DNA of 10,807 nt from Gudongella sp964607545 (GTDB lineage Bacteria > Bacillota > Clostridia > Tissierellales > Tissierellaceae): the NCBI GenBank assembly GCA_964607545.1, contig CAZSLV010000064.1:1-10807 (forward strand). Direction: 5' to 3'. The notes beneath the pieces are model-generated. The model worked only from the letters and a program-made list of their open reading frames with translations, was not told the origin of the DNA and did no database searches. Positions 1-6,003 of the stretch are shown piece by piece. The position numbers and the translations under genes were made by a program. Position 1 is the first letter of the stretch. The number at the start of each line of letters is the position of its first letter.

Positions 1-1
1 A

Positions 2-55
2 TACTTAAATGATGGTAGTATCAAGATAAATGATTATTTGGGAGTGATAAAATGA
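2..55 (+). CDS. 3' end of an upstream gene (partial, unidentified)
   Basis: An open frame runs in from the window edge and ends at the TGA at 53-55, giving 17 residues (YLNDGSIKINDYLGVIK). The stop shares an ATGA with the start codon of the next gene, the arrangement usual for translationally coupled operon partners, which is the main reason to think the frame is real. The exporter's ribosome binding site (GGAGTG, 41-46) lies inside this tail. Too little protein is present to assign a family. YeiH-type exporters often sit beside LysR-type regulators, but nothing in these residues shows that this is one. Confidence 0.5.
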   Translation, partial: YLNDGSIKINDYLGVIK

Positions 56-1065
56 ATAAAAATAAAAATCTTGCACCAGGAATTATCTTGTCTCTTATCC
101 TAGCTATAATTGCCCTATTTATTACTAGGCTAGTGCCACAAGGCTATATTGGGGCCAGTGTTATAGCTATGCTTCTTGGTATAATATTAAACCCTATCTT
201 TTCAAAGTATGAAATACTTACCATAGGATTAAATTTTACATCTAAAAAAATTCTTAAATTTGGAATAATATTAATGGGGGCAAGTTTGTCCTTTGCCCAA
301 GTTGTCCAGGTTGGCAAGTTTTCTCTTATAGTAATGTCCTTTACATTATTATCTGCTTTTGGGGGAGGATATTTTTTAGGCAAGTTGTTTAATATGGACT
401 GGAGGCTTTCAAGCCTTATTTCAGCAGGGACTGGTATATGTGGGGGGTCTGCTGTTGCAGCCATAGCACCTGTAATAGATTCAGAAGATAGTCAAATAGC
501 TTATGCTATATCTGCAACCTTTATTTTTGATATATTTATGGTGGTCTTATTTCCTTTAATGGGGGTTTACTTTGGAATGAATGACCTTGGCTATGGACTT
601 TGGGCAGGAACTGCAGTAAACGATACTTCATCTGTGGTAGCAGCTGGCTATGCCTTTTCTGATATAGCAGGAAATTATGCTGTAATTGTCAAACTTACAA
701 GGACCCTATCAATAGTGCCTATTGTATTGATATTTTCAGCTATCAATAGGAGGGTGAAAAAGAAAGAAGGTTTAATAGAGAAAAATGATAGGATAAAGAT
801 ATCTGAAATCTTTCCCTTCTTTATAATTTTATTTTTAGGAGTAGTTGGTATAAAAAGTTTAGGCTTGATCCCCCAAGCCTTAAGCTTAAATTTATCAGAA
901 TTAAGCAAGTTCCTAATGGTCATGTCCCTTGGGGCCATTGGCCTTAAAACAAATTTTTCTAGTCTTTCTAAATCTGGTATTAAGCCAATGTTTCATGGTT
1001 TTTTAATTTCAACTTTAGTAGTGGTTGTATCTTTTGCAGTACAATCCTTTTTAGGACAAGTATAG
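52..1065 (+). CDS. YeiH/PSE-family putative sulfate or sulfite exporter, inner membrane
   Basis: This 337-residue, very hydrophobic protein has about ten predicted membrane segments. It fits the conserved UPF0324/YeiH family (Pfam Cons_hypoth698) in length and motifs. Two hallmark blocks are visible: GTGICGGSAVAA at residues 126-137 and GTAVNDTSSV at 186-195. A late GLKTNF motif precedes the last helix. Family members are annotated as putative sulfate exporters, and some homologues have been linked to sulfite efflux during sulfonate use or sulfite stress; the substrate here is not shown by the sequence. The ATG start has GGAGTG five bases upstream and overlaps the previous stop as ATGA, so it is probably the last gene of an operon entering from the left. 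The C39-like gene converges on it only 14 bases downstream, with no clear terminator between them. The family call is firm; the substrate is not. Confidence 0.88.
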   Translation: MNKNKNLAPGIILSLILAIIALFITRLVPQGYIGASVIAMLLGIILNPIFSKYEILTIGLNFTSKKILKFGIILMGASLSFAQVVQVGKFSLIVMSFTLLSAFGGGYFLGKLFNMDWRLSSLISAGTGICGGSAVAAIAPVIDSEDSQIAYAISATFIFDIFMVVLFPLMGVYFGMNDLGYGLWAGTAVNDTSSVVAAGYAFSDIAGNYAVIVKLTRTLSIVPIVLIFSAINRRVKKKEGLIEKNDRIKISEIFPFFIILFLGVVGIKSLGLIPQALSLNLSELSKFLMVMSLGAIGLKTNFSSLSKSGIKPMFHGFLISTLVVVVSFAVQSFLGQV

Positions 1066-1079
1066 CTATTTTCCTTACT

Positions 1080-1667
1080 TTATTCTTTAAAGTAAAGGGC
1101 CCCTTTAAATAGGGATTTTCCCTTCATCCACTTAGTGTAAGAATATGTCTTTTTAATACCCCAGTTTGAACCTATCATAAGGGCCTCACCATCTTTTTCT
1201 TCCCAACCTGTAAGTGTTACCCAGTGGTTTTTAAATTGGGGGTCTTTGAAATTCCAAGTTAAGATAAGGACTGGGTGGCCTTCTAGGAGGGCATTTTTTA
1301 TAAAGTCACTTTGATCTACTTTATTTAAAAACCACCCCTTCTTATAGGCCCTTAAATATAATCCTTTACCCATAGCATATTTTAACATACCCCTTTTCAT
1401 CTTATTAAGACTTGGGATTCCATAAAACCTTGGTCTTAAGATTATATAAAGGTCCTTCATAATTTCAAGGTAATTTGCCTTCTCATCTTCTTTTTTTATC
1501 CTGTCCTTGTTTTTTTCATTTTTTATATAGTAAAATACATTAGCACAAGCTGTAACACCACAACTCTTATCCGCTTCCTTCTTTTTTATAAAGCCAGATT
1601 CATAAAGCCAGTCTTGCTTACCTCCATATGAGGAATTTATCATAATATAATCTTTATTAAGTTCCAT
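1080..1667 (-). CDS. C39-like (papain-fold) cysteine peptidase family protein
   Basis: This 195-residue protein carries the layout of a peptidase C39-like domain. The nucleophile motif SCGVTACAN places Cys36 at the start of a helix. NHWVTLTGW places His148 in the expected position, and GSNWG supplies Asn168 as the likely third catalytic residue. The HPVL-LTW strand (131-138) just before the His block also fits the fold. There is no N-terminal signal peptide, lipobox or membrane segment, so as read the protein would be cytoplasmic, and there is no bacteriocin-type ABC exporter beside it. The ATG at 1667 is supported by an AGGGGTAGG site (complement of 1675-1683), seven bases upstream. It appears monocistronic, divergent from psuK and convergent with the exporter. 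Its substrate is unknown, and a non-peptidase thiol hydrolase role cannot be excluded. Confidence 0.7.
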   Translation of the reverse strand: MELNKDYIMINSSYGGKQDWLYESGFIKKKEADKSCGVTACANVFYYIKNEKNKDRIKKEDEKANYLEIMKDLYIILRPRFYGIPSLNKMKRGMLKYAMGKGLYLRAYKKGWFLNKVDQSDFIKNALLEGHPVLILTWNFKDPQFKNHWVTLTGWEEKDGEALMIGSNWGIKKTYSYTKWMKGKSLFKGALYFKE

Positions 1668-1754
1668 ATTCTAACCTACCCCTAGTAGTTCTTTTTACTT
1701 GTAGATACCCTAAAATTTATAAAATACCTTCTGGGAATAAATATCTTTTAAGGG

Positions 1755-1760
1755 TATAAT
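1755..1760 (+). promoter_or_regulatory. Candidate -10 box for psuKG
   Basis: A perfect TATAAT lies 37 bases before the psuK start in the 129-base divergent gap (1668-1796). No good -35 hexamer sits 16-18 bases upstream (the region reads TGGGAA). A second TATAAT at 1775-1780 is an alternative, also without a good -35. The box overlaps the right arm of a spaced inverted repeat (ATACCCT 1705-1711, AGGGTAT 1751-1757), which could be a regulatory site. The psuK ribosome binding site is GGTGGTGG at 1785-1792. Confidence 0.45.
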
Positions 1761-1796
1761 GTAATTGTATCAAATATAATATATGGTGGTGGTTTA

Positions 1797-2741
1797 ATGG
1801 ATATATCAAAAGACTATGTTTCGGTTCTTGGTGGCTGCAATATCGACATTGTTGGTCTTCCCCACAAAGACTTAGCAAGGGGTGATTCTAATTTAGGAAG
1901 TGTGGAGTTAACCCTTGGAGGTGTGGGGAGGAATATTGCAGAAAATATTGGCCTCTTGGGTCTACCTATTAAGATGTTTTCTGTAGTTGGAGATGACCTT
2001 TATGGTGACAAGTTAATAAGTGAGACTAGGTCCTCTGGAGTTGACATGTCCCTGGTGAAAGTTGTAAAGGGCGTAAATACAGGGATTTACTTGGCTATCC
2101 TAGATGAAAACAAGGATATGGATGTTGCAATAAATGACATGGAGATTATAAAACACTTTGACCTAACCTATATTGAGGAAAATATGGAGATTATTAAAAA
2201 TTCTTCTATCGTAGTTTTTGATACCAACCCAAGTTTTGAAGTTCTTGACTATACTACAAGTCTCTTAAAAGAAAATAAATTGTTCCTAGATACAGTTTCA
2301 AATATTAAGGCAAAAAAGGCTAAACCTATAATTGGTCGCTTTCACACTATAAAGCCAAATTTAAGGGAAGCTGAAGTATTAACTGATATTAAAATTAATA
2401 CTTACCCTGATATGATTGAGGCTAGCAGAATCCTCCATAATAAGGGGGTGCAAAATATTTGTATTTCCCTATCTGAAAAGGGGGTATTTTATAGTAGCAA
2501 GGATGGCTATGGCTTGATGGATACCTTAAATAAAAGTCCAAAAAACGTAACCGGGGCTGGGGATGCCTTCCAAGCTGGCTTGGTCTATGGAGAGTACAAT
2601 TCTTTAACTTTTAAGGAAAGTGTAAAAATTGCTATTGCTGCTTCTTCAATGGCCATGGACACTTCCCAGACTATAAACAGAAATATTAAGATAGAAGAAA
2701 TAATAAAATTATCAAAGAAAGTTGAGGAGATAAATATATGA
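1797..2741 (+). CDS. psuK: PfkB-family carbohydrate kinase, probable pseudouridine kinase
   Basis: This 314-residue sugar/nucleoside kinase has the ribokinase (PfkB) fold. The N-terminal substrate-binding region shows GGCNIDI (12-18) and the double-glycine motif GGVGRN (41-46). The C-terminal signature TGAGDAF contains the anion-hole glycines and the catalytic base Asp256. PfkB motifs alone do not fix the substrate. The pseudouridine assignment rests on the four-base overlap (ATGA, 2738-2741) with an unmistakable psuG and on the length, which is close to that of E. coli YeiC/PsuK. It would phosphorylate pseudouridine to pseudouridine 5'-phosphate in the cytoplasm. Some psuK proteins carry an extra N-terminal winged-helix domain; this one begins directly with the kinase fold. 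No pseudouridine transporter gene is adjacent. Confidence 0.85.
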   Translation: MDISKDYVSVLGGCNIDIVGLPHKDLARGDSNLGSVELTLGGVGRNIAENIGLLGLPIKMFSVVGDDLYGDKLISETRSSGVDMSLVKVVKGVNTGIYLAILDENKDMDVAINDMEIIKHFDLTYIEENMEIIKNSSIVVFDTNPSFEVLDYTTSLLKENKLFLDTVSNIKAKKAKPIIGRFHTIKPNLREAEVLTDIKINTYPDMIEASRILHNKGVQNICISLSEKGVFYSSKDGYGLMDTLNKSPKNVTGAGDAFQAGLVYGEYNSLTFKESVKIAIAASSMAMDTSQTINRNIKIEEIIKLSKKVEEINI

Positions 2742-3649
2742 ATAAGTTTATTGATGTTAGCGAAGAAGTAAAAGTTGCCTTGGATGAAGGCCTGCCAATT
2801 GTTGCCCTTGAGTCTACCATTATTTCTCATGGTATGCCCTACCCACAAAATGTTGAAACTGCCATAAGCGTTGAGAGGATTATTATCGACAAGGGGGCAG
2901 TTCCAGCTACCATAGCTATTATTAATGGAAGGTTAAAGGTTGGCCTTACCCATGATGAAATAGATTATATGGGTAGAAATAAGGAAATTGCAAAAGTTTC
3001 AAGAAGGGATATACCATATATTATATCTAAGAAGATGGATGGGGCTACAACCGTTGCCTCAACGATGATTATTGCTTCCCTTGCAGGGATAAAGGTCTTT
3101 GCAACTGGAGGAATTGGAGGAGTCCATAGGGGGGCAGAAAACACCATGGATATATCTGCCGATTTAGAAGAACTTGCCCACACTAATGTAGCTGTTGTTT
3201 GTGCTGGTGCTAAGGCCATCCTAGATCTAGGTCTTACCCTAGAGTATCTAGAAACTAAGGGTGTTCCTGTCCTAGGTTATAATACTGATACCCTACCAGC
3301 TTTTTATACTGTAAATAGCGATTTTAAGGTAGACTATAATATGAAAACTCCAGAAGAAATTGCCTCTTTAATTTACTCTAAATGGTCTATGGGTCTTGAT
3401 GGGGGAGTTTTAGTAACTAATCCTATCCCAAAGGAGTTTTCTATGGAAAAGTCCATAATTGATGAAGCCATAAGCCAAGCAGTTAAGGAAGCAGATGAGC
3501 TTGGAATTAAGGGAAAGGCTGCTACCCCTTATCTTTTAGCTAAAATTGCAGCCATCACTGAAGGCAAGTCCCTAGATTCAAATATTCAGCTTGTTTACAA
3601 TAATGCCAAGCTAGCAAGTGAAATAGCAATTGAATTAAATAAACTATAA
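2738..3649 (+). CDS. psuG: Pseudouridine-5'-phosphate glycosidase
   Basis: This 303-residue protein is a full-length member of the PsuG/IndA family, which reversibly cleaves the C-C glycosidic bond of pseudouridine 5'-phosphate to uracil and ribose 5-phosphate. Diagnostic blocks are present: ALESTIISHGMP (23-34), ATGGIGGVHRGAE (122-134), DISADL (138-143) and CAGAKAILD (155-163). By alignment from memory with E. coli PsuG, Glu25, Lys86 and Lys159 match the catalytic residues and Asp138 matches the manganese ligand, at a near-constant offset of six to seven. The ATG overlaps the psuK stop as ATGA, so translation is probably coupled, with GAGGAGA upstream inside psuK as the ribosome binding site. 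It ends seven bases before a strong terminator. The pair forms a pseudouridine salvage operon feeding uracil and pentose phosphate pools. Confidence 0.95.
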   Translation: MNKFIDVSEEVKVALDEGLPIVALESTIISHGMPYPQNVETAISVERIIIDKGAVPATIAIINGRLKVGLTHDEIDYMGRNKEIAKVSRRDIPYIISKKMDGATTVASTMIIASLAGIKVFATGGIGGVHRGAENTMDISADLEELAHTNVAVVCAGAKAILDLGLTLEYLETKGVPVLGYNTDTLPAFYTVNSDFKVDYNMKTPEEIASLIYSKWSMGLDGGVLVTNPIPKEFSMEKSIIDEAISQAVKEADELGIKGKAATPYLLAKIAAITEGKSLDSNIQLVYNNAKLASEIAIELNKL

Positions 3650-3655
3650 GGTTTT

Positions 3656-3685
3656 AGAGGGGGATACTAATTAGTATCCCCCTCT
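3656..3685 (+). terminator. Rho-independent terminator of the psuKG operon
   Basis: A 13-bp perfect stem (A3656-T3668 with A3673-T3685) contains five consecutive G-C pairs, closes on an AATT loop and is followed by TTTTATATTATT. Because the loop is self-complementary, the whole element is a continuous palindrome. The T-run exists only on the + strand; on the - strand the hairpin is followed by TAAAAC. It is therefore a good terminator for psuKG and at best a weak one for the convergent PII-like gene, whose stop lies only seven bases away. Confidence 0.9.
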
Positions 3686-3691
3686 TTTATA

Positions 3692-4351
3692 TTATTCAGC
3701 TAAGCCATAAACCTTATTTACATTTTGCAGGTATATAATTCCATTACCTGGCTTTGCTATATCTATTTTTAAAGTTATGTTGTTTACTATGGCCTCTGCA
3801 TCTTCTGTCTTTGCTATAATTACAACAATTTCTTTTTCAGGTTCTATTTCCATGCCAAAGAGCTTTTGAGTTTCATGGACACCAGACCCCCTAGCATTTA
3901 ATATGGTCCCTCCCTTAGAACCAACCTCTGTAGCAGCTTCAATTACCCTTTCAGCCTTTCCCCTATCTACTATAACATTAATTAACTGGTGCATATACTC
4001 ATCTCCCCCATCTAAACATTTATCAAAACCAATCAACCTAGTTCCTATTACTTGACATATATCTGTCGTGTATGCAATCCCATGGTGGGGTTTGGAAAAT
4101 TCAAACTCCCTATTTAAACTTTCTAAGACTTCAAGGCTTAATTCTTTATCTGCAACCATAAATATAAGTTCTTTTCTTGTATCCCTTAAGCCTAGAAAGT
4201 TTAAAAAGCCATGGTTTACAGTACCTGTTGCCATGGAAACCGTCCCACCTGGTATGCCTAGTTCTTTGGCCCTATGGAGTATTTTACTTGCCTTTCCACA
4301 ATCAACTATTATATTTATTAACTGGTAACCCTTACTAAGCTTGTTTTCCAT
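3692..4351 (-). CDS. Tandem PII-like regulatory protein (two fused PII-like domains)
   Basis: This 219-residue soluble protein is made of two copies of a PII-like (ferredoxin-fold) domain. Repeat 1 opens with QLINIIVDCGKASKIL (10-25) and repeat 2 with QLINVIVDRGKAERVI (122-137). GIPGGTV (32-38) matches SKGGTIL (145-151), and the ends KPHHGIAY (87-94) and KPGNGIIY (200-207) also correspond. Classical PII proteins are about 112 residues and form trimers that bind ATP or ADP and 2-oxoglutarate to control enzymes or transporters. Here the lysine of the classical GDGK B-loop is Ile in both copies, and the T-loop regions differ from GlnB. It is therefore PII-like and its ligand is unknown. Its start is overlapped by 17 bases by the end of the upstream DUF1538 gene, with a GGAAGGTAGGTG ribosome site. 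It very likely acts on that membrane protein. Confidence 0.82.
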   Translation of the reverse strand: MENKLSKGYQLINIIVDCGKASKILHRAKELGIPGGTVSMATGTVNHGFLNFLGLRDTRKELIFMVADKELSLEVLESLNREFEFSKPHHGIAYTTDICQVIGTRLIGFDKCLDGGDEYMHQLINVIVDRGKAERVIEAATEVGSKGGTILNARGSGVHETQKLFGMEIEPEKEIVVIIAKTEDAEAIVNNITLKIDIAKPGNGIIYLQNVNKVYGLAE

Positions 4352-5825
4352 TACTTACACCTACCTTCCCAGACTTAATTTTAAATATTAATCCCAATAT
4401 TTGCAAGGCTATTATGGGGGTCATTGCAACCATTGCAATCATCCCAAAACCATCTAGTAAAATATCAGCACCTGGTACTGCATCTGCTGCCCCTTGGGTA
4501 AAGGCCAAGATAAATGTGGCTGTCATGGGACCTGATGCAACTCCCCCTGAGTCAAAAGCTATACCCACAAATAATTCTGGTATAAAATACATTAGGCCTA
4601 AGGATATTAAATAGCCTGGCAGTAAAAAGTGCCACAATTGTACTCCTGGTACTACAATTCTTATCATAGAAAAGGCAATTGCAAAACCCACCCCAAGTCC
4701 AAGGAAGGTAAGAACTGACTTTCTAGTAACATATCCACTTGTAACTTCTTCTATTTGGTGGGTTAAGACATAAACTGCTGGCTCAGCAAGTATTGTAGTA
4801 AGACCAAGAAAGAACCCTATTACTATTAAAAAGAGTTTATTATCCATACTTGCTAGTTGATAGCCAACCTCTCTCCCTATGTCCATAAAACCTGTGTTTA
4901 CTCCAATTAAAAATAAGACCAGGCCCACATAGGCGTACACTAGTCCCTTAAATATTGAATTTACTTTATTCTTTGAAAGATTAAATACCATCTTTTGAAG
5001 GACAATAAAAAGAATCATAATAGGAAGTAGGGCCATAAGGACCTCCCCTGAAGTTAAAATTATCCTTTGAAACATTGATATGGGTATATCACTTGTGCTT
5101 ATATTTCCTAAATCCCCACTTGTTATAGTAGTATTATTTACCACACTCATAAATAATACTGATATAATTGCCCCTGCAGATGCCACACCAAGAAGGCCAA
5201 AGCTCCCAGCCTCTGCTGCCTTTGAGTCTTTTCTCATTGCAGATATCCCTATAGCCAGGGCTAGTATAAAGGGGACTGTCATGGTACCTGTTGTCGCCCC
5301 AGATGCATCAAAGGCTATGGCTATAATTTCTATGGGGGCAAAAATCCCCAAGACTAGGATTATTCCATAGAGAATTGCAAATATTATCTTTAATGATATG
5401 TTATAAACCATCCTAATAAAGCCAAGGCTTAGCATTATGGCAAGCCCCACTGAAACTACAACAAGGATTTCAATCCTAGTCATTGACCCTCCAGTTACAA
5501 ATTGAACTTCTCCAGCTAATATATGTAGGGCTGGTTCTGCTATAGAAATCATAAAACCTAAAAAAAGCCCCGATAAGACCAGGACCCATACCTTATTTGA
5601 CTTTACTATTGATGCTCCTAGATACCTCCCTATTGGGGAAATACCCAAGTCTACTCCAATTATAAATATTGTTAATCCTAGTATTACTAAGAGGGACCCC
5701 CTTAAAAATGAAAATATTTCAGATCCAGTCATTGGCGATATAGTCTGGCCTAATATCAAAGCAAAAATTGTAATTGGGAGTACAGAAAATAAAATTTCTT
5801 TGAGCTTTGCATAAAGTATATTCAA
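4335..5825 (-). CDS. DUF1538-family duplicated membrane protein, putative transporter
   Basis: This 496-residue polytopic membrane protein is built from two homologous halves about 251 residues apart. Paired motifs are GVDLG-x5-GRYLG (57-70) and GVNTG-x5-GREVG (308-321); AEPA at 96-99 and 347-350; VTGG/VTSG followed by TR at 110-117 and 361-368; IR at 137-138 and 388-389; and AFDASG...TGTMT-xx-FILA (171-189) with AFDSGG...SGPMT-xx-FILA (423-441). Inverted or parallel duplicated halves with conserved polar signatures inside membranes are typical of transporters, but no substrate is known to me. The start is TTG at 5825, backed by AAGGATGGTG seven to eight bases upstream; no ATG lies between it and the ribosome site. 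It is the first gene of an operon with the tandem PII-like protein and diverges from pdhA. The family call is good; transport is inference. Confidence 0.85.
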   Translation of the reverse strand: MNILYAKLKEILFSVLPITIFALILGQTISPMTGSEIFSFLRGSLLVILGLTIFIIGVDLGISPIGRYLGASIVKSNKVWVLVLSGLFLGFMISIAEPALHILAGEVQFVTGGSMTRIEILVVVSVGLAIMLSLGFIRMVYNISLKIIFAILYGIILVLGIFAPIEIIAIAFDASGATTGTMTVPFILALAIGISAMRKDSKAAEAGSFGLLGVASAGAIISVLFMSVVNNTTITSGDLGNISTSDIPISMFQRIILTSGEVLMALLPIMILFIVLQKMVFNLSKNKVNSIFKGLVYAYVGLVLFLIGVNTGFMDIGREVGYQLASMDNKLFLIVIGFFLGLTTILAEPAVYVLTHQIEEVTSGYVTRKSVLTFLGLGVGFAIAFSMIRIVVPGVQLWHFLLPGYLISLGLMYFIPELFVGIAFDSGGVASGPMTATFILAFTQGAADAVPGADILLDGFGMIAMVAMTPIIALQILGLIFKIKSGKVGVSNGKQA

Positions 5826-5850
5826 TATTACACCATCCTTTACTATGCTT

Positions 5851-5856
5851 ATTATA
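5851..5856 (-). promoter_or_regulatory. Candidate -10 box for the DUF1538-PII operon
   Basis: Read on the - strand this is a perfect TATAAT. It lies 26 bases upstream of the TTG start, leaving room for the AAGGATGG ribosome site. No convincing -35 hexamer is seen at 16-18 bases. In such AT-rich DNA, TATAAT alone is weak evidence. Confidence 0.4.
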
Positions 5857-5883
5857 ATTTTTGATAGTCATTCACATATACCC

Positions 5884-5914
5884 TAAGTTTAAATACTTAA
5901 ACTTAATAAACTTA
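5884..5914. promoter_or_regulatory. Candidate operator: three TAAACTTA half-sites
   Basis: TAAGTTTAA (5884-5892) and its reverse complement TTAAACTTA (5897-5905) form an inverted repeat with a four-base ATAC centre. A further direct copy of TAAACTTA follows at 5907-5914, nine bases after the previous copy (5898-5905). The cluster is midway in the 178-base divergent region between the DUF1538 operon and pdhA, where a regulator could act on either or both. The binding protein is unknown. Confidence 0.35.
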
Positions 5915-5953
5915 TACCTCTTGTGTTTAAATTCTCATATTTATGGAGATATA

Positions 5954-5959
5954 TATAAG
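5954..5959 (+). promoter_or_regulatory. Weak candidate -10 box for the pdh operon
   Basis: TATAAG matches the -10 consensus at five of six positions and would place transcription start near 5966, leaving a leader of about 38 bases. No recognisable -35 element is seen. The start point would fall inside the Fur-like box at 5965-5979. Confidence 0.25.
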
Positions 5960-5964
5960 GTAGA

Positions 5965-5979
5965 CAATAATGATTATCA
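5965..5979. promoter_or_regulatory. Fur/PerR-type 7-1-7 box upstream of pdhA
   Basis: The sequence CAATAATGATTATCA matches the Gram-positive Fur 7-1-7 consensus TGATAATNATTATCA at 12 of 14 fixed positions; only the first two bases differ. It lies 24 bases before the pdhA start, between the candidate -10 and the ribosome binding site, a position suited to repression. AT-rich background raises the chance-match rate, and PerR boxes (TTATAATNATTATAA) are close relatives, so the family member is uncertain. Confidence 0.4.
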
Positions 5980-6003
5980 AATTAATAAATAGGAGGTAAT
6001 ATT

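Noticed and set aside
1075..1095. Inverted repeat TTACTTTA / TAAAGTAA between the converging exporter and C39-like genes, as a terminator
   Set aside because: The 8-bp stem is almost all A-T, lies partly inside the C39-like coding end and has no T-run on either side.
1094..1106. GC-rich palindrome AAAGGGCCCCTTT as a terminator stem
   Set aside because: Fully inside the C39-like coding sequence, with too short a loop and no T-tract.
4068..5370. Several + strand open frames opposite the PII-like and DUF1538 genes
   Set aside because: The - strand reading gives clear duplicated domains; the + strand frames have no motifs or ribosome sites.
5826..6003. Riboswitch or T-box leader before pdhA
   Set aside because: No stem-loop series, T-box sequence or terminator/antiterminator pair is visible; the leader appears too short.
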